Assembly (NCBI GenBank): GCA_010909165.1
Contig: MU008179.1
Coordinates: 1-64,000 of the forward strand
Reading direction: 5' to 3'
Source of the DNA: Anthoceros angustus
Taxonomy: Eukaryota; Streptophyta; Anthocerotopsida; Anthocerotales; Anthocerotaceae
Length of the DNA stretch: 64,000 nucleotides
A program made the translations under genes and the position numbers. The notes beneath the pieces were generated by a model that searched no databases, was not told the DNA's origin, and saw nothing but the letters and a program-made list of their open reading frames with translations. Shown in pieces: positions 23,093 to 34,707 of the stretch. Position 1 is the first letter of the stretch; every line of letters starts with the position of its first letter.

Positions 23093-24120
23093 TCATTTTT
23101 GCATGGATATTGAGTAGGAGCCAGTGGCAGGATCCTTGACGGCCTTGAAGTTATCCAGACTCATTCCAAAATACCCCAGCACAGAGTTTCCCACTTCTTT
23201 CAGCTTTCCTGCGCACATACATTTGGAGAGATCTGAGTCAGTAGAAAGGAGCTCATGAAAATGAAAGGGCAAGAGAGAACCGAAAGGCAGCTTGCCAGTA
23301 AAAAGTGTTGTTCCACAGACAGCTCACCAATCATCTCCTCCTTGACCTCTTCCCGTTTTGCCTCAGCCAGTGGTGTAAGACGTCTGATTGATTCAGCGGC
23401 TTGCTTATTACCCGGCTCCAACTCCTGAATCTTTTTCATATCTGCACTGGAGTAAATCAAGTAAAAAAGGAATCTGCAGCACAATGCATGCACTTCATCT
23501 CGAGGAATACCAAACACATCGAGGAGTTGAATCTAGCTCCCGGATTACCTCCAATAGCCTCGTCAAACCGCTGAAGCTTTTCATATGCCTGAGCTCGTCG
23601 TATCAACGCTTTCAGATACGACGGGTTGAGGTCCAGTGCTTTCGTGCTCTCTGTCACGGCCCCCTCATACTGGTTCTGCAGACATTCACACCACAAGGGT
23701 CGTCACTTCAACAAATTACGAGCCCTAGAACGGAGCACAAAATGCGGTGATGAACAGGCTGGTTTACCAATTGAAGAAAGCATATGGCTCTATTGCTATG
23801 GCACATAGCCCGCAATTCTCTCCAATCTGGGTCCTCGGACGTGAATCCCATGGCAGTGGCATAGCACTCCAAGGCCTCCTCATACTTCCCCTCACCGTAG
23901 AAGATATTTCCCTGCGCTTTAGCTGTGTTCGCCTGGGCCAGAGCATCCTCAGCTGCCGGATCCTGCAAAAGCACTGGGGTTTGGCGTCTCGTTTGACAAT
24001 TGCAGCGCAAAAACCACTCTTCCTCTTCATCGTCTTGCCCTGTCGTGAAAAACCTATCCTCGGCACGAAGGGGACACATGCTAGCTAGGAAATGCTGGGC
24101 CACCGCGCGGAAGTAGCTTA
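23093..24120 (-). CDS. TTC1: TTC1-like tetratricopeptide repeat protein (C-terminal exons clear)
   Basis: TTC1 family proteins are small TPR adaptors that bind HSP70/HSP90 C-termini. Minus-strand exons, in order of translation: 23962-23768 (possibly extending to about 24047), 23675-23549, 23441-23328, 23208-23093. The segments are ANTAKAQGNIFYGEGKYEEA (TPR1), RAICFLQL then NQYEGAVTESTKALDLNP (TPR2), YLKALIRRAQAYEKLQRF and DEAIGD (TPR3), the helix RLTPLAEAKREEVKEEMIGK, and the conserved family tail NSVLGYFGMSLDNFK with DPATGSYSISMQK. Splice sites are GT-AG and phases agree. An acidic EDRF...DDEEEEW segment lies upstream near 24000-24060, as in the family. The first exon is unresolved: ATGGAG followed by GTAAGC at about 24120 looks like a splice donor, so the true start is probably further upstream. 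Confidence 0.85.
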
Positions 24121-24600
24121 CCTCCATCCACGCCTGTCGTTGCCACTGCCGCTGTTGCGAGCTGGGTTTCTAGCCGGCAATGCTGCCAGTGCATTTGGTC
24201 GCATAAAGTGAACTTGAGGACACGTGGCCCTTTACAGTTTGTGAACTTGCTTCTTCTACACACTTGTGTTACCTATGTCACTTACATATAACTCATTGCA
24301 AGGGACCATAATAATTTCATAATAATCATAGTTTCCTTTGTATACAATCACCAACCTATATAAAGCCAATACATACATAGATACACTAAAGAGCTATTTT
24401 GCAGGATAAAGCATGACAACTTATGGAAAGCTAATGTGTAGGTAGGTTTATAAAAGGGTTATATTTTAGGGTAAAGTATTGTCTTCGGTGTTAGTATGTT
24501 ATGTTGATGAGATAGATATTTCTTCATAGTGTATGTAGTGGACATAATATCATCATGGTTATTTGTGGTGCTTGCCAAAGGATATCTCTGGATTCGTTAG
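24121..24600. other. upstream of TTC1; AT-rich spacer
   Basis: 24121-24260 probably includes the first exon and promoter side of the TTC1 gene (a minus-strand frame ends ...TGVDG at a donor). From 24260 to 24600 the DNA is AT-rich with no coding frame. Confidence 0.4.
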
Positions 24601-24865
24601 AGTTCTAACCTGTTTTGTGTGGTTTTTTGTTGGCTATCTTTCTCTTTCCGCGCTTTTCAAGGTCTCTCTTTACGTGCGGGCTTTCGTTGGCTATCTTTCT
24701 CAATTTGTACGGGTTTTTAAGGACTCTCCATGTGTGCGGGCTTTTGTTGATCATCTTTCTCAATCCGCATGGGTTTTCATAGATTCTCTAGCTGTGCGGG
24801 TTTTCACCTCTCATGGACTCATAGATCTCTTTCCTTGCGGGTTTTCACGAACGATGTGCACGGTG
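24601..24865. repeat. 60-bp degenerate minisatellite, about 4-5 copies
   Basis: The phrase GTGCGGGCTTT(C/T)GTTG recurs at exact 60-bp steps (about 24614, 24674, 24734, 24794 and a weak copy at 24854), each followed by ctctc and gggttttca-like segments. Similar phrases (gttttcactgttttcgg, atggattctctttcaac) occur at 63300-63360, linking this spacer to the right end of the window. Confidence 0.8.
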
Positions 24866-25844
24866 TAGTACTACATCGCCTTGCTTGGGTCGGGAATTTT
24901 GCATCTTCCATCAAGGTTGTTTGTGATCTGTTTCGTGCACAATGCGACCTTCACTTACGTTCATTGTTCTTTGTGGTATGTGTGGTGGACAATGCCACCT
25001 TCACTTGTGCTCGAAATTTCACGGTCTTTCTTGACCAAGGCTGTTTGTACATGTTGGCTGTATTGTGCACATACATTCGCGATGATGGCTCTGCATCTGG
25101 TTTAATTTGTTAACTTCATCCAGGTTGTTTGTATGTGTAGCACATGTACATACCTATGTATATAGGGTTTGTTCTTAGAAAACACACACGGATGCTGATT
25201 GTCCTACAACCGTTTTTTGTTACTGTGGTGTGTCTTACAACCGTTTTTTCGTTACTGTGGTACTTGGTGCAACTGTATTCCTGTTATTGTGGTTCACTTC
25301 CTAATCATGTGACAAGGGTTTGAGTCGTTTTTCCCGCGTTATGGTTGACTTCATTTCCCGATCATGTGATAAAGATATGAGCAATCGTTTTACGAGTATG
25401 AATGTACTCCGTTTTCTATTCTCGTTGTTGTAGTTTACTTCCTAATCTACTCCGTTTCTAATTCCCGCTGTTGTGGTTTACTTCCTAACCATGTAGTTTG
25501 AGACCGTTTTGTCCGTTATGGTTGACTCCATTTCCCGATCATGTGACAAAGATATGAGCAACAGTTTGTATGAGCAACCGTTTTACCAGTATGGATGTAC
25601 TCCGCTACCCGGTCATGGGACAAGGTATGAGCAACCATTATGGTTACTCCGGAACTCTGTAATGATCTTAATAAAATTTTAAATCTATATTCGTAGAGCA
25701 AAAGTGGCATGTATTAGGTGACGGCCGTTGGCATGTGTGAGCATTGCCAGCTGGATAGATTTCCTCACACATATGTTGGAACTTATGTTGAGATGCGCTT
25801 TGGCTTTGGGTATGTAGGTAGAGAGAGGGAAGAGCGAAGTACCT
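24866..25844. repeat. degenerate dispersed repeats of about 60-70 bp
   Basis: Between 25200 and 25640 the phrases CCGTTTT(T)T(C)(G)TTACTGTGGT, TTCCCGATCATGTGA and AAAGATATGAGCAA(C) recur irregularly. The region is non-coding and looks like an eroded tandem array. Confidence 0.6.
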
Positions 25845-26281
25845 AGACAGCCCTGACCTCGGTTAGAGGACCAGTTAAGCGGTGAAACGAGCGGGCGCGC
25901 GGTACGGCTCAACACTCTCTTACAAGGATTTTGGGGCTGCTTGAGAGAGCGATGAAGCCTAAGGTCAGGGAGAGCTGGTGGGAGAGACGGCACGGACACA
26001 AGTTGGTAAGAGGAGCCCGAGCGCACAGGAGCGGTTCTACAGCGCCAGCTGTGCCACTGCATTCCGTTCGCAAGCGCCACCACTGGTAGACCGTCCCTTG
26101 GTGTTTTTTGCTCGCTACCTCAGCTCCTTCTGCGCCTTCGAATTTGGCCTGCTAGCCGTGTGTCGCACATTCGTCCTACTTTGCAGAGCGTTAGCGCTTG
26201 CGATGGTGCTGTTTGTGGTATAAGCTGGAAGGATGTGCTCATGGTCTCGGCTTGTTTAAATTTGCAGGCTAGCTGATAGCC

Positions 26282-27241
26282 ATGGCAAAGAAAGGCGAGG
26301 CTTACGAACACGTTGCGCGACGACCGCGGCCCAGTCATCCTCCTCCGGCGCCGCCGCCATCTCCAGTGCGTGGCGTCGAGGAGCCGCTGCCAATGGAAGA
26401 GGTAGCCGCAAGCGCTCTAACCATGATGGCGCAGCGGCAGGAGCAGGAGCAGTGGCGGCAGTTTATGGAGCAGCAAGCAGTGTTCCACCTGCGCCAGCTG
26501 ATGTGGCAGCGGCGGGAGCAGAGGCAGCCGGTGCTGCTACTGCAACAAACGTCCCAGCTGGGGGAGCTGCGGCAGCAGCAGCAGCAGCAGGAGCAGGAGC
26601 TGCGGCGGCAGCAGGAGCAGCAGCAGCTGCGGCAGCACCAGCACCAGCAGCGGCACCAGCACCGGCAGCGGGAGCGACAGCATCACGAGATGCAGGAGCA
26701 GCAGCAGGTGCAGATTCTGGAGCCGCCGCAAGAGGTACCGTTGCAGCTGCGCCAGGACGTGGAGGCCCAGCCTGATGAGCCCAGGCGTGAGAATGTTGAT
26801 GGAGTCTCCGGATTCCGGCGTCTCGCTCGCGCCCGGCGGCGTGCCTTGGCTCGCAATGCGATGCGAACTTGGCGCCGCGGCCGGCAGCCCCCAACCATCC
26901 AGCCCTATGGAATGGGCGCGGACCCGGGATACGTGGTGTATGGTGACGCCCCGCTGCCGCCCCTTTGCAACCGGGAGGATCATGCGAATGCTCCTGATGC
27001 GGTACCGGGTCCGGAGCGGGACGATCCGCCCACGACGGCTGGTGATCCGGTCTCAATCCATGAAGACGAGCCGACGCCCGTACCTGGCCCCGCGGATCCG
27101 GATCTGGCCAGCGGATCTGGTGCGCCGCCTCTCCTTCGAAGCACATCAACCTTGCTTACAGTGTTCCCAGTGAATGACGCACCACCTCCTGCGGCACGGG
27201 CATCCGGATCCACCCAGTCACCGGGAGCCTGCTCTGAGTAG
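26282..27241 (+). CDS. gene X copy 1: Gln-rich, Pro/Asp-rich protein of unknown function
   Basis: A single open frame of 319 codons starts at the ATG after a leader intron (acceptor just before GCTAGCTGATAGCC), the same start context as the other copies. The N-terminus is basic and proline-rich (RRPRPSHPPPAPPPSP), followed by PLPMEEVAASALTMMAQRQ, a long Gln/Arg-rich tract encoded by CAG/GAG runs, a basic helix RRLARARRRALARNAMR, and an acidic Pro-rich tail with ADPDLASGSGAPPLL and LLTVFPVNDAPP. Copy 4 shares PLEEV, the ARNARRAR helix and the order of parts. No known domain is recognised. It could be a small nuclear protein; that is inference from composition. Confidence 0.55.
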   Translation: MAKKGEAYEHVARRPRPSHPPPAPPPSPVRGVEEPLPMEEVAASALTMMAQRQEQEQWRQFMEQQAVFHLRQLMWQRREQRQPVLLLQQTSQLGELRQQQQQQEQELRRQQEQQQLRQHQHQQRHQHRQRERQHHEMQEQQQVQILEPPQEVPLQLRQDVEAQPDEPRRENVDGVSGFRRLARARRRALARNAMRTWRRGRQPPTIQPYGMGADPGYVVYGDAPLPPLCNREDHANAPDAVPGPERDDPPTTAGDPVSIHEDEPTPVPGPADPDLASGSGAPPLLRSTSTLLTVFPVNDAPPPAARASGSTQSPGACSE

Positions 27242-28015
27242 CCGCGCGCGGAGCACAATTGGAGGCTTTGGAGGTACGTACTTAGGGCCAATTGAGCTTG
27301 CTTCCATGGCTGGGCTGGCTCATGAGCTTGATTCCAGGGCTTGGCATGGGAGCTGCTATGCGTTTTCTTGATCCCTGCTTCGAAACAGTTTTCAAGACGT
27401 TTGAGTGGATCCTGTAGCTGCTTATTTGTGACCTGGGCGTGAATGGCTACCGCACTCTGCAGGCTCCAAGGGGTGGTTCTGGATTGTTGCCTTAGGTCCA
27501 ATCATGATCACTGGTCCCCCTCCCGCATGCAGGTCCGCGTGCTCAGGGACTTGAGCATTGTGGAGTGCGCAATTCGAGTTCCCGGCTGGAACCCCAAGCT
27601 GCAAGAGTGGCAACGGATCATGCCAGCTTCAAGCGGAGATGAAGTCCAGTTAATTAGTGAAGGTGCAATGCACTGTAGAGTGTTTTTGTTTTGGTTGACG
27701 GATTACGCAAACAATGTGTGCGCGTAAAGTGATGTCATGCTGCAAGGGTACGATTTGCTGGTGACGAACAGAGCTCTTGAAACACGTCCCGGTAGAAACT
27801 CATGAACTGCCCCCCATGCCCCCTTGCCTCAAGCGCTGAAGTGGAGAGTCGGCGTGAAGTCACGGTGCCCACTGCCAAGGCAGCTATCGGCCGCCTACTT
27901 TATTAATATTAATCGAAGGCATAACTCATACAGTACCAGCAATGCGCAGCCCTGCTCTACCCTGCACTGCCTCTGACCTAGCCGCTACACCCGGGTACAT
28001 ATATTCTGGACAGGT
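27242..28015. other. 3' part of gene X copy 1 transcript region
   Basis: A donor-like gaggtacgtac (~27272) and an acceptor-like ccgcatgcag (~27532) recur at the same place in all four units, so a further exon probably exists (from about 27533). Read in phase, that exon encodes about 35 residues in copy 1 and is broken in copy 3. It may therefore be UTR. Confidence 0.4.
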
Positions 28016-29560
28016 ATAAGCACCTGTGATCGGGGAAACACGGTCTGCTAAACCTGTGCCCGAGAATGAGAGGCACGGTGAGACATCAGCACCTCGGCAG
28101 GAAGTCCGGACCTACGGAGAGCTGGATCCCTACCTGGCAAGTTGCGACTTGCTGCAAGGGCTGGCCGCTGCTCAAGTCCACTGGGCCCCAGGGGAGGACA
28201 GGGCAGGGGAGGACAGGGCAGGGCAGGGCAGGGCAGGGCAGGGCAGGGCAGAAGGCAGGGGGCAGGGCGGGGCAGCTTTTGCCCAGGGTCATGCATGCAA
28301 CTCGACCGGGGCCGGGCCTCCTGGACAGAGCACGGTAGACAACTCCTTCAAGCTCATCTTTTCCTCAAACTCTGCCTTGAGCGGTGGCAGAGCGCTAGAA
28401 ACTACAAATGTACATACGCACATACGAGGTTGATGAATGCGGCTGACCGTGCTGGCCCCCGCCAGAGCCAGGCTGCTTAAAGCGGTGTACAACACTGGGC
28501 AGCGCGGGGCTCTGTTTACAGCCGCTCGCCTTGTCATTTTAAAATTAAGCAGCCCTGAGATGTGACTGCTCCTGCCCCCGCTCAATTGCGTAATTAATTG
28601 CAAGTATGCGGATGCCCGGACTCGGGAATTAACCTCTCTTTCTGCGCAGCATCGCTTGATTCCTTCCCAGGTTCATGCTACAAGTTCTTGGAACCACATC
28701 CGGATACGAACCTGCATTAGCAGCAGCGATGAACTGGAGGACGAGGGGGACTTGAAGGAGTGGGAGCGCACACTTGGGAGGCCCCATGGAGGGACATATT
28801 TACCTATGCGGTATGCCAGTTGGCATGGGAGAGCCTGGGAAAGCCGCTCACCAGTAGAAATACCAGTTTGCGTGGGGGAAGTTGCAGCTGAGCTCGTCCG
28901 TCCCGCGGCCAGTACAGGGCCCGGTTGGGACGGGGCGGGACGGGACGGTAAAGCAACCACCTCGGTGGCTCGCCGGGGACGAACTCGAATCTTGTGCACA
29001 TGCTGAGGGAAGCCTACTGCGTTACGCTGAGGGCTTGGAATATCCGTGGCATTTAAGTGGTGATGCCTCCCAATGCGAGCCGTTGAAAATGGCCATTCCT
29101 GTTGGTCCCTGTTCCCTAGCCCGTCCCGTTCCGCTCGTGCCCGTCTACGCCCGTCAACGGCACGGCATTGTCGGAGTCGGATAATCATGCGGTAGGTTTA
29201 AGGGCCCCAGTGTCTCGGTCCGGCCAGGCGCCGCGGACCCCCACCGCCTCCAACCACGTCCACCGGGGCGCAGTACCGGAACACTGCGTCATTGGCCTAT
29301 CACTGCCCGCTGCCCGCTGCCCGCTGCCCTCCCAAGCTGCTTCAACCGCGTGGAGAGGGTTGAGATACTCTTTCCCGCGGAGGGCTCAAAAGTCCAGGAC
29401 ATCCGGGGGTTAACTTAACCACCAGTTTACTATTAATCAGCCCATTAGTATCCCGAAAAGAGAACTAGGGTTTAAACTTACTGTTAAAGTGGGAGAGTAC
29501 GCGGGTCAAACTCGGTCAAAAGCAATAGGCAAACGGAAGAGCAGCAACACTAAAGTGATG
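28016..29560 (+). promoter_or_regulatory. conserved intergenic spacer, unit 1
   Basis: This GC-rich stretch between gene X and the AP2 gene is conserved in blocks in units 1, 3 and 4 and partly in unit 2. Blocks include gagaatgagaggcacggtga (28062), gaatgcggctgaccgtgctg (28435), agcagcgcggggctctgtt (~28500), aattaagcagccctgagatg, gggccccagtgtctcggtcc (~29203) and ccgggttaacttaac (~29405). No frame is conserved across copies. Conservation between units only shows shared origin, but the position upstream of the AP2 leader makes it the natural promoter region. It also contains seven GGGCA copies at 28216-28250. Confidence 0.5.
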
Positions 29561-30083
29561 TAGCGTATACTGTATCGTTTTACCGTGGATTAATTTCATC
29601 GCTCGTCTCTCCTCTCTCTTGACGTTGTCTCCTCCTTCTCCGTCCCCCCGCCTTCTCCACTGCCACTGGCCAGTGAGTCTCACCCACAGCAGCTCCCCGG
29701 AGATCACCGGCCTTGAGCTTCTACATCGCCTGACAACAAAGAACTGCTCCATGCGTCACCGACCTGCTCCAAGCTCATCACCACCCGGAGTCCCTCGGCA
29801 AGCTCTGCTCTGCAGCGGTAAGCAATTCGACTACTGAAGGTCCTGACAAGTGGTAGCCTAGCTGACTACTCCTGGCTTCGTTTCACAGCTTGCTTCAGGC
29901 TCCTCCCCACTCTCGTGGCGGCACAGCATTTCGGATCTCTTCGTGAACGCTTGGGAGGGCTGCCAGGTACGGCATTCCTTGCCCCTTGCTCGTGAGTACA
30001 GTTATCCGGAGGAGGAGGCTTGCGATTCCAATTGCTAACAGTAATGTTGGGCTGGCTGCAGCTCCCGATAGCTACACGGGAAG

Positions 30084-32660
30084 ATGGCTCGCGTCGGGCC
30101 GTCGCGATCGCCAGTGAGCGGCGCCTTGACACTCCCGGCATCGGAGACGATTCCTTTGGTTGAAGCTGGTCCTAGGCCTGTGGCGGTCGCACCACCCCGG
30201 CTCCACATCGCAGTAGACCTCAACGTGAGCCCTGAGGAAAACGATCGCCGCATTGCGGCTTGGGAAGCTATGCATCGTCACGACCATGCATCTTCACCGC
30301 AGCTTGCTCCTCAAGACTGCTGTCCTTCCTTAAAATAAAATAAAGCTTGCCTCGACGGCTCATGTTTTAGCCTGACTCAGTTGCTCAGTCCTCCTTGCGA
30401 TTGATGCTTGATTGAACATTTTTTAGCCTGACTCAGTTGCTCAGTCCTCTCTGTGAACACCGTGATTGATGCTTGATCGAACATTTTTTAGCCTGACTCA
30501 ATCGCTCAGTCCTCTCTGTACACACCGTGATTGATGCTTGATTGAATGCTTGTGCAGGTGGGGGCTAACGATATCAAGGACGACTCTATATCCCCCTCAC
30601 CTCCCTCTAAGCTCTGCTGTGAAGATGACAGTGGGGGAATATTCGGTCCCATTAGATGGGCCAATTATCGGGCGCGATCATGCTCCCGAGCACGAAGAAG
30701 AAGAGTCATAGGGGCCACAGTAACCGGGTCAGATGCCACAGTATCGGCAGAAAGGTATGGCAAAGTGACAGATGCCACAGTGTCGGCAGAGGCCACAGTA
30801 GCCGAGTCCTTATCCTCAGCTGTAGACAACCTGGGGCATCATGAGAGCAATCGCCTTTATCGAGACACCGGTACGTGAGCCTCAGACTTGCGCCTTGATA
30901 TGCATCGTTAAGCTTCTTGCAACGTCTGCCTCCGTGCCTGCTTGACGAAGCCTTCGTAGTTCCATTGTTTTTACGCTCGTCAACAATGTCTGCAGGCTTC
31001 AAGCTCATCTACAGCTGGGCCTAAGCTCGTCTGCCGCGAATGTAAGTCTATCCTCGACTCTTCTCAAGCTTGGGAACCTCTGTACGTAGGTGCATGCAGG
31101 CTGATATTCGTGGACGAGCTTGGAGACTGACGTTGTGACAGTCTTTGCTGGATGGCAGTCCTCGTTGTATGCTGGACAGTCTGATCCGCATCTGACGCTG
31201 TGACAGTCTTTGCTGTTTCTCAATTATAACTTACTCGTTTTCTCGAGGTTCACGAGGCCAGCTTTCAGAGTTCGTTTTTTTCCTGTTTGTTTCTTAAATT
31301 CGATAGAGGACATGTACACCGGACAGTATCGTAATGTATGCAGATTGTGATATGCGTGTACTTCGTGCTTTTCAGGCTGGCTGTCCTCTACCTCGGCGCT
31401 TTGTGCCCCTCCAGGTAATTACGGGAGTCTTCGACCTCCACGCGCCTCCTACTACGACTGGAGTGCAAGGCCCACGGGACAGGCTCCCGGTTGGCCTGTT
31501 GAATTCAACAGGCCAGCCGGGGACGACACTAGCAGCATCGGAGAGGACAGGAAAGCTGTCTTTCTACTTAAGGTATGTCAAGGAGAGAACCTGGTTGCAA
31601 GAGTACCTACCAGTTGTAGATATGCAGCTCAAGTCAAGGAAGGTGACCTGTCCTAAGTCGCGATTTCATTGCGTGAATGTCCGTAAGCAGCAATGGTTTT
31701 TGTAACCTCTCAAATGTTCTCCACAAGTAGACAATTGTATGTTGCATTGAAAGCGCTTACTTGAACCTTTTGCTTTCTTGGAATTGTCTAGGAAAGGAGG
31801 CAAATTGGGGAAAGCAGCAATTCTTGGTAAGCTTTCGTTCCTCCGTTTATGAGCAGATTGTACCTTGGGACTTACATAAAAGAACTCAAACTCTTGGGTT
31901 TGCCTCTAGGTCCGGTAATTCTATTTAATCCTTTATTGTTGTACCACGTACATACATATCCTAAGGTTCATATTACAACCAGCTAGAAGCTGCAAGGTAT
32001 GTACCAATTCAATTTGGTTTGATGTATGCTTTAGATGGTCGCTAGTAAAACGTGTATCTCTCTGTTTGAAAATGTGCAGAACTTATGATAGAAGGTATCC
32101 CAAGTTTGTTGGTCGGAAGCTCCCATAAATTTCAAATTTCAAGTCAATTTGAAATTTCAAGTCATACTCTCACAACGACGTCTGCATGAAAGAGGCAAGG
32201 ACTGCATGAGACAGGTTAGTTTCTAATAACGTTTTTGCTTTTGCTAGTTTTAATATAAAAATTTCAAATATTATATATTAATTAATAAATTTCTTTAGTC
32301 ATTTCTTTTCTGGTAGTTTAATTTCTATTATAATGATCTATTCTCAAATTTTTTAAATATCTAAGTATGAAAAAAATATAAGTTTAATAACTATTGTATA
32401 AATTTTGAGTCATACAGATTGAACTCATGAGTAACGATCAATTCCTTGACTGGTCTGGACGCATCCTTGAATGGTCTGGATGCATGGATAAGTGACGATC
32501 AATTCCTTGAATGGTCTGGATGCATGGATAAGTGACGATCAATTCCTTGAATGTTCTGGATGCATGGATAAGTGACGATCAATTCCTTGAATGGTCTCTA
32601 CACATGGATGAGCAACGATCAATTCCTTGATTGGTCTGGACGCATCCTTGAATGGTCTGG
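30084..32660 (+). pseudogene. AP2-like gene copy 1 (broken)
   Basis: It starts like the intact copy (MARVGPSRSP, then AVDLNVSPEENDRRIAAWEA), so the first DLNxxP motif is present. Just after this (about 30277) the sequence jumps to what in copy 2 is intron sequence about 1.1 kb further on, deleting the Pro-rich and NLS exons. The later exons are present but damaged: 30560-30877 has three DATVSAE-type repeats and has lost the second DLNxxP motif. The exon near 31372 has VFDLHAPP instead of VLDLNAPP, and the first AP2 domain start (SRFHCVNVRKQQWFL) ends in a stop at about 31702. Remnants of the next AP2 exons occur to 32190. The linker exon has become a 40-bp minisatellite. The second AP2 domain is absent. 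Confidence 0.8.
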
Positions 32661-32675
32661 ATGCATGGATAAGCA
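32425..32675 (+). repeat. 40-bp minisatellite derived from the AP2 linker exon
   Basis: About six copies of GACGATCAATTCCTTGAATGGTCTGGATGCATGGATAAGT-type sequence (period near 40 bp, some variants). In the intact copy at 50799 the single corresponding sequence encodes MSKDQFLEWSRCMA, the linker between the AP2 domains. The unit length is not a multiple of three, so expansion destroys the frame. Confidence 0.85.
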
Positions 32676-32679
32676 ACAC

Positions 32680-33840
32680 ATCTAGGCCTTCTGATTTGCA
32701 CCAGCATCTTCTCTACCGCGATGAGGTTCTATCTAGACCTTTGTGTCTAGACCAAGTCCAACCTATAGCATGTAGCCTCCAACTTATGGCGTGTTTCCTC
32801 AGGACTTGTAGTTGTGGGCCCCCACAATGAATCTGCGAGCCACTTAATTCATTATCCAATTGGTAGGCAGTACTAGTGCATTATTACTACACATGATGCG
32901 ATATGAGATATCATGTTCTCAGTGGCCAAGGAGACCAGATTTTTTTTTCCTTTTAAGGAGTGCCCATATGCTTTGCTTAGCATTGTCTTTATCAGGGCTA
33001 ACCTATTCCTGACCTGGGGATTAGGTTTCTACTGCAGATGTTGTTGTAATAGACCGGATGCAAGCGAAGATCTATGTGAGCATCATCGTTAAGGAGCACC
33101 CGCGCTCAAGGCGCGCGAGCATGAGAATCTGAGAGAGTATTGTTGGCCATATCCCGCCAGTCTTGTATCCCGCGGGATAGCATCTTGTTCTTCACCCTAG
33201 GACGTTAGTCTCTTGACTAGATTGGATGAGTTCATTAATTGGGGATAGGCTTACTCACAACTAACCTAACTAAGGTTCCATTCTAACCCTTGTCTACCCT
33301 AAGTTCCCCTCGTTGCTAAGCGTGCCTCTTACTACGGCAGCCATCCGGTCGATGACCAGTTGGCTCAGTAATATTGAGCTCCTTGCTAGCTCGTTCGTCC
33401 ATGAGTTGCACTAGCCATGGCGTCGGATTCGGGACACCATCTGCGAGGGTGTCATCGTCAACCCTCCGGGTGGGGCTGCGAAGGTATTTGCTAGTGTTAA
33501 GGTTCACAAGTATACTCGTATCCAAGAAGGCCATGTTTTTATTCTCTTTGCTTTCGAGACTTTGCTAGTGTTAAGGTTCATAAGTATACCCGTATCCAAG
33601 AAGGCCATGTTTTTATTCTCTTTGCTTTGGAGACTCATGGGGCCATGGGCAAAGACTTCTCGAGGTTCATCGATCATGGTTAGGAAGGACACATTCCCAC
33701 TCGAATGTTGGTTGTCTATGGAGGCATGTGCAACTGTTTCCTTTTGTTGTGGCTTCATTCATGATCATATATGTGACAAAATTAAGTTTGATAATGAGCA
33801 AAGTTTTTACCCATTACTCCACATCCTTGGTCCATGAGTA
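32680..33840. other. spacer between units 1 and 2
   Basis: No intact gene. A 74-bp tandem duplication lies at 33487-33634 (unit starting tttgctagtgttaaggttca, two copies). Minus-strand frames through it (33316-33534) read LADGVPNPTPWLVQLMDERA, coding-like but unrecognised, possibly retroelement debris. Confidence 0.5.
33487..33634. repeat. 74-bp tandem duplication
   Basis: Two head-to-tail copies begin at 33487 and 33561; they differ at only a few positions (cac/cat, actc/accc, ttcg/ttgg). Confidence 0.85.
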
Positions 33841-34707
33841 TTTTTATATTTGGTATATGAATACCGTCATAGAGTTCTGGTCGATGTAGTAATATTTATT
33901 TTAAAATGATTTGAAAATTAGTAATAAATAAAATTTAATATTTATAAATTAAAATATAATTTTAACTTTATAATTTCATATTCAAGTAGAAGTAATATAC
34001 TCATAATATACACCGTGTGTACTTTGCTAGCAAGATATGATCCGCAAAACACTTGAATTTATAATTTAAAATATATAATTATATTTTTAAAATATATAAT
34101 ATTTTATAATGCTGTTGTTAGTGAAAACACATCGTAGCAGGTTATGGGTGCTCTAGCAAGATGCATAGAAAGAACTGGAAGAGCAAAAAAGCACCTCGGA
34201 ATCGGCCGCGGGTAACAGCCTTGACCTCCGTTAGAGGAGAGGACAGCTCGCGGCACGGTTCAATGTCCCTCTTACAAGGGTTTTCGGGTTGCTGTGAGAT
34301 AGACGAAGGAAGGGGAGAGCTGAGCTGGTGGTGGGAGAGACAGCACGGACACAAGTTCTTTGCCAGAGTGGGGAGCTCGAGCGCACAGGCTAGGGGTCGC
34401 TGCTCTGCGCTATCTGCGTCACTGCATTCCGCTAGCTGCAGGTAAAGTTGCAAACACCTTGCTCGCTACACCAGCTTCTTCCGCGCATTCGAATTTGGCC
34501 TGGTAGCTATGTGTTGCACATTCCTCCTACTTTGCTGATCGATGGCGCTTCTGATCATGCTATTTGTGGGGTGAGTTCCAAGGATGTTGTGCACATGTGA
34601 CCATGCTGTGCAGCGTCTTTCTTAGCTTTGTTTGCGCGCGCGAGATTGAGCACTTGGTAATTAGCGTGCTCATGACCTCGGCTTTTTTTCCAGGCGAGCT
34701 GATAGCC

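Larger units (their letters stand above)
25845..33000 (+). repeat. segmental unit 1 (gene X copy 1, spacer, broken AP2 copy 1)
   Basis: Unit 1 begins with a leader shared by all units (gttagaggaccagttaa, ctcttacaagg, ggtgggagagacggcacgga). It carries gene X at 26282, the conserved spacer at 28020-29560, the AP2 leader with two introns at 29600-30080, and AP2 pseudogene 1 up to about 32680. The right end is where similarity to unit 3 stops, just after the AP2 linker exon, so the boundary is approximate. Confidence 0.8.

Noticed and set aside
26463-27149. Minus-strand 228-codon frame, and a plus-strand Ala-rich frame, over gene X copy 1
   Set aside because: Both are shadows of the CAG/GAG repeat (poly-Ala in other frames). 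Only the frame starting at 26282 shares its start and tail with copies 2-4.
28048-28338. Several open frames over the GGGCA repeat (Gly/Gln/Arg or Pro/Cys/Leu rich)
   Set aside because: Low-complexity artefact of the pentanucleotide; the frame is not kept in units 3 and 4.
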